Origin: Caldimonas manganoxidans ATCC BAA-369
GTDB lineage: Bacteria; Pseudomonadota; Gammaproteobacteria; Burkholderiales; Burkholderiaceae_C
Assembly: GCF_000381125.1 (NCBI RefSeq)
Contig: NZ_KB905930.1
Location: 124,001 to 188,000, forward strand
DNA: 64,000 nt
Direction: 5' to 3'
In this document: in pieces, positions 26,680 through 37,342 of the stretch
Position numbering within the stretch: the stretch's first letter is position 1
How the letters are laid out: each line of letters begins with the position of its first letter
Made by a program: the position numbers and the translations under genes
The notes under the pieces: generated by a model
Database searches by the model: none
Told to the model about the DNA's origin: nothing
What the model saw: the letters and a program-made list of their open reading frames with translations, nothing else

Positions 26680-29586
26680 ATGGCCGTTACCACAGTCGCA
26701 CAGTTCGCCTCCGAGCTGAACCGCCCCGCCGCGACGCTGCTGGAGCAGTTGAAGTCCGCCGGGGTGGCGAAAGCCTCGCCGGAAGACTTGCTGACCGAGT
26801 CCGACAAGGAGCGTTTGCTGGAGTACCTGCGCATGGCGCACGGAACCGCCGGCACCGAGCGCAAGAAGATCACGATCACGAAGAAGTCCACCACCGAGAT
26901 CAAGCAGGCCGATGCTTCGGGCAAGGCGCGCACGATCCAAGTGGAGGTGCGCAAGAAGCGCGTGTTCGTCAAGCGTGACGAAAGCGCTTCGCCGGTCGAA
27001 GAGGTCGCCGCGCCCAAGCCCGTCGTCGACGAGGCCGAGCTGCGCCGCCGCGAGGAAGAGGCCAACCGTCAAGCCGAACTCTTGCGCCGTCAAGAAGAGG
27101 AGTTGGCCGAAAAGCGCCGCCAGCGCGAGGAACAGGAGCGGCGTCAGCGCGAGGAGGCCGAGGCCCGTGCGCGCGAGCAGGCCGAGCGTGAGGCGGCCGA
27201 GAAGGCCCGTGCCGAACAGGCGGCCCGTGCCGAGCAGGCGCGTCGCGCCGAGCTGGCCGCTGCCCAAGGGCCGGCCCAAGCGCCTGCGGCCGCACCGGCT
27301 CAGGCACCGGCACCGGCGCCGGCACCGGCTCAGGCGGCCGCCGAGCCGCCCAAGTCCGCCGTGCGGGTGGTCAAGGCCGTCGATGTCGAGGCCGAAGAAA
27401 AGCAACGCCTGGCCGAGCTGGAGCGTAAACGCAAGGCCGCTGAAGCCGAGGCGGCTGCGATTCGGGCCATGATGGCCGCTCCCAAGCGCGGCGTGATGAC
27501 GGCCAAGAAGCCCGAGGAAGACAAACCCAAGGCCGAAGCGGGCAAGGAAGGCATCAAAGGCACCATTCACAAACCCAAAACATCGGCGTCTGCCGCTGCG
27601 GCGCCAGCCTCGCCCAGCAGCGCACCCAAGCCGGGCGACAAGAAGTCGGTCAAATCCGAGAAGCTTTCGTCCAGCTGGGCCGACGACGCGGCCAAGAAGC
27701 GCACGCTCAAGACGCGCGGCGACACGGCGGCCACCACTCGGGGTGGCTGGCGGGCACCTGCCAAGGGCGGCGCGCGCCGGGGAGACCGTGGCGAGACGGC
27801 CACGACCTTCGTGGCACCGACCGAGCCGCAGGTCTACGAGGTGCATGTGCCAGAAACCATCACCGTGGCCGAGCTGGCCCACAAGATGTCGGTCAAGGCC
27901 TCCGAAGTGATCAAACAGCTGATGAAGCTGGGGCAGATGGTCACGATCAATCAGCAGCTCGACCAGGAAACCGCGATGATCGTGGTCGAGGAAATGGGGC
28001 ACAAGGCCTTCGCCGCCAAGCTCGACGACCCGGAGGCTTTCCTCGAGGAAAGCCAAACCGCACATCAAGCCGAGCTGGTGACGCGCGCCCCGGTGGTGAC
28101 CGTGATGGGCCACGTCGACCATGGCAAGACCTCCTTGCTGGACTACATCCGTCGATCACGGGTGGCCGCAGGCGAAGCCGGTGGAATCACGCAGCACATC
28201 GGCGCCTACCATGTGGACACGCCTCGTGGCACGATCACTTTCCTGGACACGCCTGGTCACGAGGCGTTCACGGCCATGCGGGCACGTGGTGCCAAGGCCA
28301 CGGACATCGTGATCCTGGTGGTGGCTGCCGACGACGGTGTGATGCCGCAAACTCGCGAAGCCATCCATCACGCCAAAGCCGCGGGTGTGCCTATCGTCGT
28401 GGCGGTCAACAAGATCGACAAGCCCGATGCCAATCCCGAACGTGTGAAGCAGGAGCTCGTGGCCGAGGAAGTCGTGCCCGAGGAGTATGGCGGCGATGCC
28501 CCGTTCTGTCTGGTGTCGGCCAAGACGGGGGAGGGGATCGACAACCTGCTGGAGAACGTGCTGCTGCAAGCCGAAGTGCTCGAACTCAAGGCCCCCGTGG
28601 ATGCGCCGGCCAAAGGCTTGGTCATTGAGGCGAAGCTGGACAAAGGCCGTGGTCCGGTGGCCACGGTGCTGGTGCAGTCGGGCACGCTCAAGCGCGGCGA
28701 TGTGGTGCTGGCAGGAGCCAGTTACGGCCGCGTAAGGGCCATGATCGATGAGAACGGCAAACCCACTCAGCAAGCGGGACCGTCCATTCCGGTCGAGATT
28801 CAGGGTCTGACCGAAGTGCCCCAGGCCGGCGACGAGTTCATGGTGCTGGCCGACGAGCGTCGTGCTCGCGAGATCGCTACTTTCCGCCAGGGCAAGTATC
28901 GAGACGTCAAGCTGGCCAAGCAGCAAGCCGCCAAGCTCGAGAACATGTTCGAGCAAATGGGGCAAGGTGATGTGAAGACCTTGCCACTGATCATCAAGGC
29001 CGACGTGCAGGGTTCACAGGAGGCGCTGGCCTCTTCGCTGCTGAAGCTGTCCACCGACGAGGTCAAGGTGCAAATCGTGCACGCGGCCGTGGGTGGCATC
29101 AGCGAAAGCGACGTCAACCTTGCGCTGGCATCCAAAGCGGTCATCATCGGCTTCAATACCCGCGCCGATGCGGGCGCGCGCAAGCTGGCCGAGCACAATG
29201 GGGTGGACATCCGCTACTACAACATCATCTATGACGCGGTCGACGAAGTGAAAGCGGCCATGTCGGGCCTGCTTGCGCCGGAGCAGAAGGAAGAGATCAT
29301 CGGCACGGCCGAGGTCCGCCAAGTGTTCCGCATCTCCAAGGTGGGAACGATTGCCGGATGCATGGTGCTGTCCGGTGTGGTCCGCCGCAATGCCCGCTTG
29401 CGTCTGCTGCGTGACAACGTCGTCATCTACACCGGCGAACTGGAGTCGCTCAAACGCTTCAAGGATGATGTGCGCGAGGTCAAGGAAGGCTTCGAGTGTG
29501 GTCTGAGCATCAAAAACTACAACGACGTCCAGGAAGGTGACCACCTCGAATTTTTCGAGATCAAGGAAGTGGCACGCACGCTGTAA
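26680..29586 (+). CDS. infB: Translation initiation factor IF-2
   Basis: A 968-aa GTPase that delivers initiator tRNA to the 30S subunit. The N-terminal IF2N domain (1-60) is followed by a long Glu/Arg- and Ala/Pro-rich linker (about 110-380), then a second IF2N-like domain near 385-440. The G domain has G1 GHVDHGKT at 477-484, DTPGHEAF (G3) and NKID (G4). Domains II-IV run to the end. It lies 58 bases after nusA. Confidence 0.97.
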   Translation: MAVTTVAQFASELNRPAATLLEQLKSAGVAKASPEDLLTESDKERLLEYLRMAHGTAGTERKKITITKKSTTEIKQADASGKARTIQVEVRKKRVFVKRDESASPVEEVAAPKPVVDEAELRRREEEANRQAELLRRQEEELAEKRRQREEQERRQREEAEARAREQAEREAAEKARAEQAARAEQARRAELAAAQGPAQAPAAAPAQAPAPAPAPAQAAAEPPKSAVRVVKAVDVEAEEKQRLAELERKRKAAEAEAAAIRAMMAAPKRGVMTAKKPEEDKPKAEAGKEGIKGTIHKPKTSASAAAAPASPSSAPKPGDKKSVKSEKLSSSWADDAAKKRTLKTRGDTAATTRGGWRAPAKGGARRGDRGETATTFVAPTEPQVYEVHVPETITVAELAHKMSVKASEVIKQLMKLGQMVTINQQLDQETAMIVVEEMGHKAFAAKLDDPEAFLEESQTAHQAELVTRAPVVTVMGHVDHGKTSLLDYIRRSRVAAGEAGGITQHIGAYHVDTPRGTITFLDTPGHEAFTAMRARGAKATDIVILVVAADDGVMPQTREAIHHAKAAGVPIVVAVNKIDKPDANPERVKQELVAEEVVPEEYGGDAPFCLVSAKTGEGIDNLLENVLLQAEVLELKAPVDAPAKGLVIEAKLDKGRGPVATVLVQSGTLKRGDVVLAGASYGRVRAMIDENGKPTQQAGPSIPVEIQGLTEVPQAGDEFMVLADERRAREIATFRQGKYRDVKLAKQQAAKLENMFEQMGQGDVKTLPLIIKADVQGSQEALASSLLKLSTDEVKVQIVHAAVGGISESDVNLALASKAVIIGFNTRADAGARKLAEHNGVDIRYYNIIYDAVDEVKAAMSGLLAPEQKEEIIGTAEVRQVFRISKVGTIAGCMVLSGVVRRNARLRLLRDNVVIYTGELESLKRFKDDVREVKEGFECGLSIKNYNDVQEGDHLEFFEIKEVARTL

Positions 29587-29611
29587 AGGCGGAGGCGCTC
29601 TCGCGCTCAGG

Positions 29612-29640
29612 CCCCGCCGATCGAAAGATGGGCGGGGTTT
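29612..29640 (+). terminator. Hairpin after infB
   Basis: CCCCGCC (29612-29618) pairs with GGCGGGG (29631-29637) and is followed by TTTGTGTTT. It lies between infB and rbfA and probably gives partial termination or processing. Confidence 0.55.
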
Positions 29641-29669
29641 GTGTTTCTGGCAGCAACCGGAGTCCCACC

Positions 29670-30032
29670 ATGCGACACAAGCGATCCATTCCCAACCGTG
29701 CCCACCGGGTGGCCGATCAGATTCAACGCGACCTGGCCGAACTCATTCGCGAGCTGAAAGATCCTCGCATTGGGATGGTCACCCTCAACGCAGTGGAAGT
29801 CACGCCGGACTATGCCCATGCGAAGGTCTACTTCTCGCTACTGGTCGGCGATCCCGAGGAAACCCAGGCTGCCTTGAACGAAGCCGCCGGCTATCTGCGC
29901 AATGGGCTGTTCAAGCGCTTGCAGATTCACACCGTGCCCACCTTGCATTTCATTTTCGATCGCACGACCGAACGGGCTGCCGATTTGAATGCGCTGATCG
30001 CGCAGGCCAACGCCACCCGCGCCAAGGACTGA
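29670..30032 (+). CDS. rbfA: Ribosome-binding factor A
   Basis: A 120-aa KH-like cold-shock and 30S maturation factor. Features are the start [48 protein letters not shown] and [12 protein letters not shown]. The ATG at 29670 has CGGAG upstream. It lies between infB and truB, its usual place. Confidence 0.96.
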   Translation: MRHKRSIPNRAHRVADQIQRDLAELIRELKDPRIGMVTLNAVEVTPDYAHAKVYFSLLVGDPEETQAALNEAAGYLRNGLFKRLQIHTVPTLHFIFDRTTERAADLNALIAQANATRAKD

Positions 30033-30039
30033 ACTCGTC

Positions 30040-31005
30040 ATGCCTGCAGCCGTCACCGTTGCGCCAGCGCGCCATCGCATCGAGCGCCGTGCGCTGCACG
30101 GCGTGTTGCTGCTCGACAAGCCCCGCGGACTGAGCAGCAATGATGCCTTGCAGAAAGTCAAACGGTTGTTGCAGGCCCAAAAGGCCGGTCACACCGGGAC
30201 TTTGGATCCCCTGGCCACCGGCCTGTTGCCCTTGTGTTTCGGTGCGGCCACCAAGTTCTCTCAGGTCAGTCTCGAAGCCGACAAGGCCTATCGTGCAGTG
30301 CTGCAATTGGGGCGGCGCACGACCACGGGCGATGCCGAAGGCGCCGTGATCGATGAGCGCCCCGTCTCGCTGACGCAGGCTCAGGTGGAGGCTGCGCTGG
30401 CCCGTTTCACCGGCGAAGTCGAGCAGATCCCCCCGATGCACTCGGCCCTCAAGCGCGAGGGACGGCCGCTGTACGAATATGCCCGTGCCGGCGTGGAGGT
30501 GGAGCGTCAAGCCCGGCGCGTGAAGATCCATCGCCTCGATCTCGTGGCCTGGCGGGATGATCGGCTGGAGATCGATGTCCTGTGCAGCAAGGGCACCTAT
30601 GTGCGCACGCTGGCCGAGGATCTTGGCCAAGCGCTGGGCTGTGGCGCCCATTTGCTGGACCTGCGTCGCACGGCCAGCGGCCCGTTGTCCGTCGGGCAGG
30701 CCGTCACACTCGAGAGGCTGGAGCAGATGGCGCCAGCCGAGCGAGATGCGCAGATCCTGAGCCCAGACGTGCTGCTCGCCCATTGGCCGGCCGTGCATCT
30801 GGCCGCTGACGAGGCTGGACGCTTCCTGAGCGGGATGCGTCGACGGCTGAACCATCCCGATGCGCAGGCCGTTCGCGTGTACGGTCCGCAAGCGGGGGCC
30901 TTTCTCGGCAGCGCCCGGATCCGTGCCGGCGAACTCATTCCCATGCGGCTATTGAGCCCGCCCGAGGTGCAGGCCTTGCTCGCGCTTGCCTCCCATTCAT
31001 TCTGA
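30040..31005 (+). CDS. truB: tRNA pseudouridine(55) synthase TruB
   Basis: A 321-aa enzyme that isomerises U55 in the T loop of tRNAs. The motif GHTGTLDPLATGLLPLCFG carries the catalytic Asp. GVLLLDKPRGLSSN and the C-terminal PUA-like region are present. The ATG at 30040 lies 7 bases after the rbfA stop. Confidence 0.96.
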   Translation: MPAAVTVAPARHRIERRALHGVLLLDKPRGLSSNDALQKVKRLLQAQKAGHTGTLDPLATGLLPLCFGAATKFSQVSLEADKAYRAVLQLGRRTTTGDAEGAVIDERPVSLTQAQVEAALARFTGEVEQIPPMHSALKREGRPLYEYARAGVEVERQARRVKIHRLDLVAWRDDRLEIDVLCSKGTYVRTLAEDLGQALGCGAHLLDLRRTASGPLSVGQAVTLERLEQMAPAERDAQILSPDVLLAHWPAVHLAADEAGRFLSGMRRRLNHPDAQAVRVYGPQAGAFLGSARIRAGELIPMRLLSPPEVQALLALASHSF

Positions 31006-31052
31006 TTGCACTGTCCAGATCGCCTCATCCGGGGCGCCATCGTCCATTCATC

Positions 31053-32882
31053 ATGACCAAGCCCATCCGCAACATTGCCATCATTGCGCACGTCGACCAC
31101 GGTAAGACCACGCTGGTGGACCAACTGCTGCGTCAATCCGGAACCTTCCGCGAGAACCAGCAGGTCGGCGAACGGGTGATGGACAGCAACGACCTGGAGC
31201 GCGAGCGTGGCATCACCATCCTGGCCAAGAACTGCGCCGTCAGCTGGCGCGGGACGCACATCAACATCGTCGATACGCCTGGGCATGCCGACTTCGGTGG
31301 TGAAGTCGAGCGTGCGCTGTCGATGGTCGATGGTGTCGTGTTGCTGATCGACGCGCAGGAAGGCCCGATGCCGCAGACCCGCTTCGTCACGAAGAAAGCG
31401 CTAGCGTTGGGTCTCAAGCCCATCGTGGTCGTCAACAAGGTCGACAAGCCCGGGGCGCGTCCCGACTATGTCATCAACGCGGCCTTCGATCTGTTCGACA
31501 AACTGGGCGCAACCGAGGAACAGCTCGATTTCCCCGTGGTGTATGCCTCGGGTCTGAATGGTTGGGCTTCGCTCACCGAAGGCGAGCCCGGCACCCGCTG
31601 GGGGGAGGACATGAGCCCGCTGTTCGAGACGATCTTGCAGCATGTGCCTGTCCATCAAGGGGATCCGCAGGCGCCTTTGCAGCTGCAAATTTCTTCGCTG
31701 GACTATTCCACCTACGTGGGCCGCATCGGTGTGGGACGGATCAACTCCGGCACGCTGCGCCCCGGGATGGATGTGCTGGTGATGGAGGGGCCGGAGGGCC
31801 GGTCCTACCGAGGACGCATCAACCAAGTTCTGAAGTTCGAAGGACTCGAGCGTCGGCAGGTCGAGTCTGCGGGACCTGGCGACATCGTGCTGATCAATGG
31901 CATCGATGAGATTGGCATCGGTGTGACCGTCACGTCGATCGAGCAGCCGCGGCCACTGCCCATGCTCAAGGTCGACGAGCCGACACTGACGATGAATTTC
32001 TGCGTCAACACCTCGCCGCTGGCCGGACGCGAGGGCAAGTTCGTCACGAGTCGCCAGATTTGGGACCGGCTACAGAAGGAGCTGCAATCCAACGTGGCCC
32101 TGCGTGTGCGTGAAACCGGCGAGGATGGCGTCTTCGAAGTGTCTGGGCGAGGCGAATTGCATCTGACCATCCTGTTGGAGAACATGCGTCGTGAAGGGTA
32201 CGAGCTCGCCGTCTCCAAGCCCCGTGTGGTGTTTCGCGAGATCAATGGCCAGCGTTGTGAGCCCATGGAGTTCGTCACGGCCGACGTGGAGGAGCAGCAC
32301 CAAGGCGGTGTGATGCAGGCTCTGGGCTTGCGCAAAGGTGAACTGGTCAACATGGAGCCCGATGGCATGGGGCGTGTGCGTCTGGAGTACCGCATTCCCG
32401 CCCGTAGTCTCATCGGCTTCCAAAACGAATTTCTCAACCTCACCCGCGGCACCGGTCTGTTGAGCAACATCTTCGACGGCTATGAGCCTTACAAAGGCGA
32501 GATCGAGGGGCGCAAGAACGGCGTGCTGGTCAGCCAAGAGGATGGTGAGATCGTCACCTATGCGCTGGGCAAGCTCGATGACCGCGGGCGGATGTTCGTC
32601 AAGCCAGGTGATCCCGTGTATGAGGGGATGATCGTCGGCATCCACAGCCGCGAAAACGACCTCGTCGTCAACGCAGTGCGCACCAAGCAGCTCACCAACT
32701 TCCGCGCTTCGGGCAAGGATGATGCGATCAAACTCACCCCACCGATCGAGCTGACGCTGGAGTATGCGGTGGAGTTCATCGAGGACGACGAACTCGTCGA
32801 GATCACGCCCAAGTCGATTCGGCTGCGCAAGCGTTTCCTGAAGGAGCACGAGCGCAAGCGTGCACAGCGCGAGGCAGCCTGA
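31053..32882 (+). CDS. typA: GTPase TypA/BipA
   Basis: A 609-aa ribosome-associated translational GTPase. It has [15 protein letters not shown] (G1), RGITILAKN (switch I), [14 protein letters not shown] (G3) and NKVDKPGAR (G4). A C-terminal domain runs from about 480 to the basic end [12 protein letters not shown]. BipA is linked to 50S assembly and stress or low-temperature growth. It lies 47 bases after truB. Confidence 0.97.
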   Translation: MTKPIRNIAIIAHVDHGKTTLVDQLLRQSGTFRENQQVGERVMDSNDLERERGITILAKNCAVSWRGTHINIVDTPGHADFGGEVERALSMVDGVVLLIDAQEGPMPQTRFVTKKALALGLKPIVVVNKVDKPGARPDYVINAAFDLFDKLGATEEQLDFPVVYASGLNGWASLTEGEPGTRWGEDMSPLFETILQHVPVHQGDPQAPLQLQISSLDYSTYVGRIGVGRINSGTLRPGMDVLVMEGPEGRSYRGRINQVLKFEGLERRQVESAGPGDIVLINGIDEIGIGVTVTSIEQPRPLPMLKVDEPTLTMNFCVNTSPLAGREGKFVTSRQIWDRLQKELQSNVALRVRETGEDGVFEVSGRGELHLTILLENMRREGYELAVSKPRVVFREINGQRCEPMEFVTADVEEQHQGGVMQALGLRKGELVNMEPDGMGRVRLEYRIPARSLIGFQNEFLNLTRGTGLLSNIFDGYEPYKGEIEGRKNGVLVSQEDGEIVTYALGKLDDRGRMFVKPGDPVYEGMIVGIHSRENDLVVNAVRTKQLTNFRASGKDDAIKLTPPIELTLEYAVEFIEDDELVEITPKSIRLRKRFLKEHERKRAQREAA

Positions 32883-32914
32883 ATGGGCGCTGCCATCCAC
32901 GAGGAGATCCTCGC

Positions 32915-33862
32915 ATGACGCATGGACGCGCCATCGCTTTGATGGTGCTCGTGACGCTGATGTGGAGCATTGCTGGGGTGCTCACCCGGCATCTCGAGGC
33001 CGCACGTACCTTCGAAGTGACCTTTTGGCGCAGCTTCTTCAATGCGGCCTTCATGGCCGTGGCCCTGCTGCTGTGGAAGGGTCGAGGGCTGTGGGAAGAG
33101 CTGCGCCACGGTGCTTGGCCACTGTGGGTGTCGGGCGTGATGTGGTCGGTCATGTACACCTGCTTCATGGTGGCGCTGACGCTGACCACCGTGGCCAATG
33201 TGCTGGTGACGATGGCCCTGGGCCCCCTGATGACCGCGCTGCTGGCGCGCCTGACGCTTCGCCACCGCTTGCCTGCCCACACCTGGGGCGCCATCGTCGT
33301 GGCTGGTGCCGGGATCGCGTGGATGTATGGGCGCGAATGGGCCGTGGCCGAGCTGCGTCACCTGGTCGGCACCCTCGTGGCCCTGGGCGTGCCGCTGGCG
33401 GCGGCCATCAACTGGACGGTGATCCAGCATACCACCCAGCAACCCAACGATGCCCGGCGTCGAGACATGCTGCCAGCGGTGCTGATCGGTGCCGTGATCT
33501 CTGCGGCCGTGACACTGCCGCTGGCCTGGCCCTTTCAGGCCCGTGCCCATGACCTGGGACTGCTGGCGACGCTGGGGGTGTTCCAGTTGGCAGTGCCTTG
33601 CCTGATCGCGGTGCAACTGGCGCGTGTGCTGCCCGCGCCGGAAGTGGCATTGCTGGCCCTGCTGGAGGTGATCTTCGGCGTGGCTTGGGCTTGGCTGGGT
33701 GCCAACGAGGTGCCGTCCCCCCATGCCTTGCAGGGCGGCATGCTGGTGCTGGGGGCCCTGGTGTTCAACGAGGCCGTGGGGCTGCGTCGCACTGCCCGGG
33801 TGTCCACCGTGCCGCTTTCCGAGATTTCTCTCACACGACAAGGAGACCAACGATGGCACTGA
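32915..33862 (+). CDS. EamA/DMT-family transporter
   Basis: A 315-aa inner-membrane protein with about ten hydrophobic segments in two EamA repeats (about 5-135 and 148-285), such as LMVLVTLMWSIAGVLTRHL and VALLALLEVIFGVAWAWLG. Substrate is unknown; relatives export amino acids or metabolites. The C-terminus overlaps the next gene's ATG (33853), so the two are translationally coupled. Confidence 0.85.
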   Translation: MTHGRAIALMVLVTLMWSIAGVLTRHLEAARTFEVTFWRSFFNAAFMAVALLLWKGRGLWEELRHGAWPLWVSGVMWSVMYTCFMVALTLTTVANVLVTMALGPLMTALLARLTLRHRLPAHTWGAIVVAGAGIAWMYGREWAVAELRHLVGTLVALGVPLAAAINWTVIQHTTQQPNDARRRDMLPAVLIGAVISAAVTLPLAWPFQARAHDLGLLATLGVFQLAVPCLIAVQLARVLPAPEVALLALLEVIFGVAWAWLGANEVPSPHALQGGMLVLGALVFNEAVGLRRTARVSTVPLSEISLTRQGDQRWH

Positions 33863-34965
33863 CCCTTCCCGCCCTCAGTGGTGAGGGCCTGGTTCTGGCC
33901 GAGCGCCGCGGCAGTCTGGGCCTGATCACGCTGAACCGCCCTCAATCGCTCAACGCCTTGTCCTTGTCGATGATCCGCGACCTCACCGCCTGGCTGCTGG
34001 CCTGGCGTGAGGATCCCGTGGTGCAAGCGGTGCTGGTTCGCGGCGCTACACAGGACGGCAAAGGCGTGGCATTTTGTGCCGGCGGAGACATTCGCTTCTT
34101 CCACCAGGCCGCACTGGCGGGCGATCCGCGGCTGGAGGATTTCTTCACCGAGGAGTACCGCCTCAACCACTTGATCCATGCATACCCCAAGCCTTACATC
34201 GCTTTGATGGATGGCATCGTGATGGGCGGGGGCATGGGAATCAGCCAAGGCGCGGCGCTGCGCATCGTGACCGAGCGCACGAAGATGGCCATGCCCGAGA
34301 CCAACATCGGTCTCTTTCCCGATGTGGGCGGGGGGTGGTTCCTCTCGCGCTGCCCGGGGCGGGTGGGTGAGTTTCTGGCATTGACTGGCCAGGTCATCGG
34401 GGCGGGTGATGCGATCGCCTGGGGCTTGGCCGACGGATATCTGCCCAGTGTGGCCATGGACGAACTGGTCGAGGCCTTGTCCGTCGACGCCGATGCCGTG
34501 AGTTTGATGGCACTGGCCCGATCCCGCTTGCACCCAGCTCCCGAGCCGATGCTGCGGCCGCACCTCACGACCATCGATCGCTGCTTCGCTGGTGAGGACG
34601 TGCCCGCCATCTTGGCGGCGCTGGCCCAGCAGTCCGACAGCGACTGGCCGGCACAGATCGCTGCGACCTTGCGCAAGCGCTCACCCCTGATGCTGGCCGT
34701 CACGCTCGAACAGATTCGTCGCGCCCGCCGCATGACGCTGGCCGAGGACCTGCACATGGAACGCGATCTGGTGCGCCATTGCTTTCATTTGCGCCCAGGT
34801 GCAGCCAGCGAGACCGTGGAGGGCATTCGTGCGCTGGCCGTGGACAAGGACCATGCACCACGCTGGAATCCAGCGCGCATCGAGGACGTCACCCCCGAGA
34901 TGGTGCAGGCCTTCTTCGTCAGCCCCTGGCCAGCCCATGCCCACCCCCTGAACGGGTTGTACTGA
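33853..34965 (+). CDS. Enoyl-CoA hydratase/isomerase family, 3-hydroxyisobutyryl-CoA hydrolase-like
   Basis: A 370-aa crotonase-fold enzyme. The oxyanion-hole motif is AFCAGGDIRFFHQ, and the second is GIVMGGGMGISQGA. PETNIGLFPDVGGGWFLSR matches 3-hydroxyisobutyryl-CoA hydrolases of valine breakdown and includes the expected Glu and Asp. The C-terminal extension (about 280-370) is also of that subfamily. The ATG at 33853 has AGGAGA upstream and lies inside the 3' end of the EamA gene. Hydratase activity on another acyl-CoA cannot be excluded. Confidence 0.83.
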   Translation: MALTLPALSGEGLVLAERRGSLGLITLNRPQSLNALSLSMIRDLTAWLLAWREDPVVQAVLVRGATQDGKGVAFCAGGDIRFFHQAALAGDPRLEDFFTEEYRLNHLIHAYPKPYIALMDGIVMGGGMGISQGAALRIVTERTKMAMPETNIGLFPDVGGGWFLSRCPGRVGEFLALTGQVIGAGDAIAWGLADGYLPSVAMDELVEALSVDADAVSLMALARSRLHPAPEPMLRPHLTTIDRCFAGEDVPAILAALAQQSDSDWPAQIAATLRKRSPLMLAVTLEQIRRARRMTLAEDLHMERDLVRHCFHLRPGAASETVEGIRALAVDKDHAPRWNPARIEDVTPEMVQAFFVSPWPAHAHPLNGLY

Positions 34966-34972
34966 ACGATCG

Positions 34973-34989
34973 CGCGACCGACGGTCGCG
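34973..34989 (+). other. Small hairpin after the crotonase gene
   Basis: CGCGACC and GGTCGCG flank a 3-base loop, 7 bases after the stop. No T-run follows. It could protect the transcript end. Confidence 0.35.
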
Positions 34990-35031
34990 TGCTACGCTCA
35001 GTGTCGAATCGAAGCCCGAGCCGCAGTGCGT

Positions 35032-35271
35032 ATGCAAGCCCCTGCCAAATACTTGCTGCTCATCGAGCAGGGTGGCGTCATGGTCGCGCGCCTGTTCGAC
35101 GGTGAGCGTCGCCATGTGCTCGACTTCGACGCCGGCTCCGAGGAGGTGGCCGTCATGACCGCCGGCCTGCAGCCCCATGTCGGTGCCCAGGGCAAGGAGT
35201 GGGATGCGGCCTTGGCGGGTCACAACGAACGAGAGCGCTCGACGGCCCAGGTGTACGTGCTCGACCTTTGA
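35032..35271 (+). CDS. Small conserved-type hypothetical protein
   Basis: A 79-aa soluble protein of unknown function starting MQAPAKYLLLIEQGGVMVARLF, with a VLDFDAGSEEVAVM stretch and ending TAQVYVLDL. Codon use resembles its neighbours. No domain is recognised. An in-frame GTG at 35026 is an alternative start. It lies between the crotonase-like gene and dusA. Confidence 0.65.
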   Translation: MQAPAKYLLLIEQGGVMVARLFDGERRHVLDFDAGSEEVAVMTAGLQPHVGAQGKEWDAALAGHNERERSTAQVYVLDL

Positions 35272-35293
35272 GCATCCCTGGCACGGGCACGGA

Positions 35294-35308
35294 CTCAGCC
35301 TGGCTGAG
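35294..35308 (+). other. Inverted repeat before dusA
   Basis: CTCAGCC-T-GGCTGAG is a perfect 7-bp inverted repeat about 30 bases upstream of the dusA GTG. It is followed by an A/T-rich stretch that may hold a weak -10. Role unclear: operator or end of the preceding transcript. Confidence 0.35.
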
Positions 35309-35337
35309 AAAATCATGCTTTTTCACTGTCTGCGCGC

Positions 35338-36363
35338 GTGACCCAAATCCTCAACGACTGCCATCCCTGGCGAGTGTCCGTGGCCCCCATGATGGATTGG
35401 ACGGATCGGCACTGCCGCTACTTCCATCGGCTCATCACCCGGCACACTCGCCTCTACACCGAGATGGTGACCACCGGGGCCTTGCTGCATGGGGACCAGG
35501 CCCGACACCTGGACTACAACGCCGAAGAGCATCCGGTGGCGCTTCAACTGGGCGGCAGCGAGCCCGAGGACTTGGCCGCCTGCGCCCGGCTCGCGCAACG
35601 CTGGGGCTATGACGAGGTGAATCTGAACTGCGGTTGCCCCAGTGAGCGAGTGCAGCGGGGCGCCTTCGGGGCCTGTTTGATGAAGGAAGCCGGCTTGGTC
35701 GCCGACGCGGTCAAGGCCATGCGCGACGCGGTGGATTTGCCGGTGACCGTCAAACACCGCATCGGCGTGGACCGGCACGAGAGCTACGACTTCGTGCGTG
35801 ACTTCGTCGGCACGGTCAGCGAAGCCGGCTGTGAGGTCTTCATCGTCCATGCCCGCAATGCCTGGTTGCAGGGGCTCAGCCCGAAAGAGAATCGCGACAT
35901 CCCGCCGCTGCGCTACGAAATGGTGCATCGCCTCAAGCGCGACTTCCCCCAGTTGACCATCGTCATCAACGGCGGCTTGAAGGACGACGATGCCATGGCG
36001 CAGCAGCTTGAACATGTCGATGGGGTGATGATCGGTCGCCAGGCCTACCACAACCCCTATGCCATGGCCTGCTGGGATGCGCGCTTTGCTGGACGGGCCG
36101 AGCCGGCGCCCGAGCGACGAGCCATCGAGGCCGACATGGTGGCGTACTGCGAGCGGATGCAGATTCGACACAATGTGCCTTGGCCGCACATCGTTCGGCA
36201 CATGCTGGGTCTATACAACGGCGTGCCCGGTGCGCGTCGGTGGCGGCAGGTGTGGTCCGACCACCGGCTGCGGCATCGGCCGCCCGCCGAGGTCATGGCC
36301 CTGGCCCGTCAAGCGATGGAGCAGGCAGCCGCCCGTCAAGCCGAAGGGGTGGCCATCGCGTGA
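35338..36363 (+). CDS. dusA: tRNA-dihydrouridine(20/20a) synthase DusA
   Basis: A 341-aa FMN enzyme that reduces uridines in the tRNA D-loop. It has VAPMMDWTDRHCRYFHRL at the flavin site, NLNCGCPSERVQRGAFGACLM with the conserved Cys residues (the one in GACLM is catalytic in the family), VKHRIGVDRHESYD and VHARNAWLQGLSPKENR. These are DusA-specific rather than DusB or DusC. It starts at GTG 35338 by homology; the ribosome site is poor. Confidence 0.93.
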   Translation: MTQILNDCHPWRVSVAPMMDWTDRHCRYFHRLITRHTRLYTEMVTTGALLHGDQARHLDYNAEEHPVALQLGGSEPEDLAACARLAQRWGYDEVNLNCGCPSERVQRGAFGACLMKEAGLVADAVKAMRDAVDLPVTVKHRIGVDRHESYDFVRDFVGTVSEAGCEVFIVHARNAWLQGLSPKENRDIPPLRYEMVHRLKRDFPQLTIVINGGLKDDDAMAQQLEHVDGVMIGRQAYHNPYAMACWDARFAGRAEPAPERRAIEADMVAYCERMQIRHNVPWPHIVRHMLGLYNGVPGARRWRQVWSDHRLRHRPPAEVMALARQAMEQAAARQAEGVAIA

Positions 36364-36378
36364 GATGGGGCGGCGGCC

Positions 36379-37332
36379 TCAGGTGGCCGGCGCCAGCCGG
36401 CGCGCTGGCCAGGTGGCCAGCACCACGCCGGACAGGGCCAAACCGAAGGCCCAGGCATGCAAGGCGGTGAAACGCTCGCCCAAAGCCAAGACCCCGACCA
36501 AGCCCGCGCTGATGGGCAGGAAGACGGTGAAGATGCCGGCCGATGCGGCAGGAACATGGCGCAGGCCCGTCATCCAAAGCCACACGGTGATCATGCTGGC
36601 AGCCAGCGAATAGAACACCAACAAGCCCCAATGGCCGAGGGAGACTGCACCGAAATCGAACTGCCAGGCTGCCACCAGCCCAAAGGGCGTGACCAAGGCC
36701 CAGCCCCACAGATTCACCAGTGCACTGATGCGCTGGGCCGAGACATGGCCCGTAAGCTTCTTGCCGATCACCACGTACAGCGCTTCACAGCAGACCGCGG
36801 CAAACAGCAAGGCATTGCCCAACAGGGCGCGCAGTCCTCCCGTGTGCGAATCAGCGCCGCTGGCCTTGGCCACCGACAACACGACGATACCGCCTACGGC
36901 CAGCGCGATGGCGATTTGCACCCTGAGGGAGATGCGCTCACCCAGCAGCCACCACGACAGCACGGCCACCACGGCCGGGATGGAGGCCATGATCACGCCA
37001 GCAGCCAGCGCCGAGGTGAGTGACACACCGAACAGCATGCACACCGAAAACAGGAAGTTGCCGAAGAAAGACTCCCAGAACAGCAAGCGGCGGTCGGTGG
37101 CCGACAGCGGCTGCTGGCCGGGACGGCGGCACACCCAACCGGCCATGGCCACTGCGGCGATGCCAAAGCGCAGCCAAGCCAGCAGCATGACCGGGAAGAC
37201 GAGCACCAGAATCTTGGACAGCGCGACATAGCTGCCGACCAAGGCCATGCTCAGGGCCAGGCTGGCGTAAGCCGCCATGGGGACGGCCGAACTCAAGTGA
37301 TCGCCCTCGCGTGTGTGCCGCGCCGACCGCAT
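36379..37332 (-). CDS. EamA/DMT-family transporter
   Basis: A 317-aa inner-membrane protein with two EamA repeats and about ten membrane helices. It is only distantly similar to the EamA protein at 32915. The start is uncertain: ATG 37332 lies 10 bases after the aminotransferase stop, TTG 37296 has GAGGG at good spacing, and ATG 37278 begins the first helix (MAAYASLALSMALVG). It follows the omega-aminotransferase in the same direction, so it may export or import that enzyme's substrate. The ligand is unknown. Confidence 0.82.
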   Translation of the reverse strand: MRSARHTREGDHLSSAVPMAAYASLALSMALVGSYVALSKILVLVFPVMLLAWLRFGIAAVAMAGWVCRRPGQQPLSATDRRLLFWESFFGNFLFSVCMLFGVSLTSALAAGVIMASIPAVVAVLSWWLLGERISLRVQIAIALAVGGIVVLSVAKASGADSHTGGLRALLGNALLFAAVCCEALYVVIGKKLTGHVSAQRISALVNLWGWALVTPFGLVAAWQFDFGAVSLGHWGLLVFYSLAASMITVWLWMTGLRHVPAASAGIFTVFLPISAGLVGVLALGERFTALHAWAFGLALSGVVLATWPARRLAPAT

Positions 37333-37342
37333 GCCAGGGGCA

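Noticed and set aside
26671-28122. Leu/Gly/Phe-rich open frame antisense to infB
   Set aside because: It is the complement of the Ala/Glu/Arg-repeat linker of IF-2, not a membrane protein gene.
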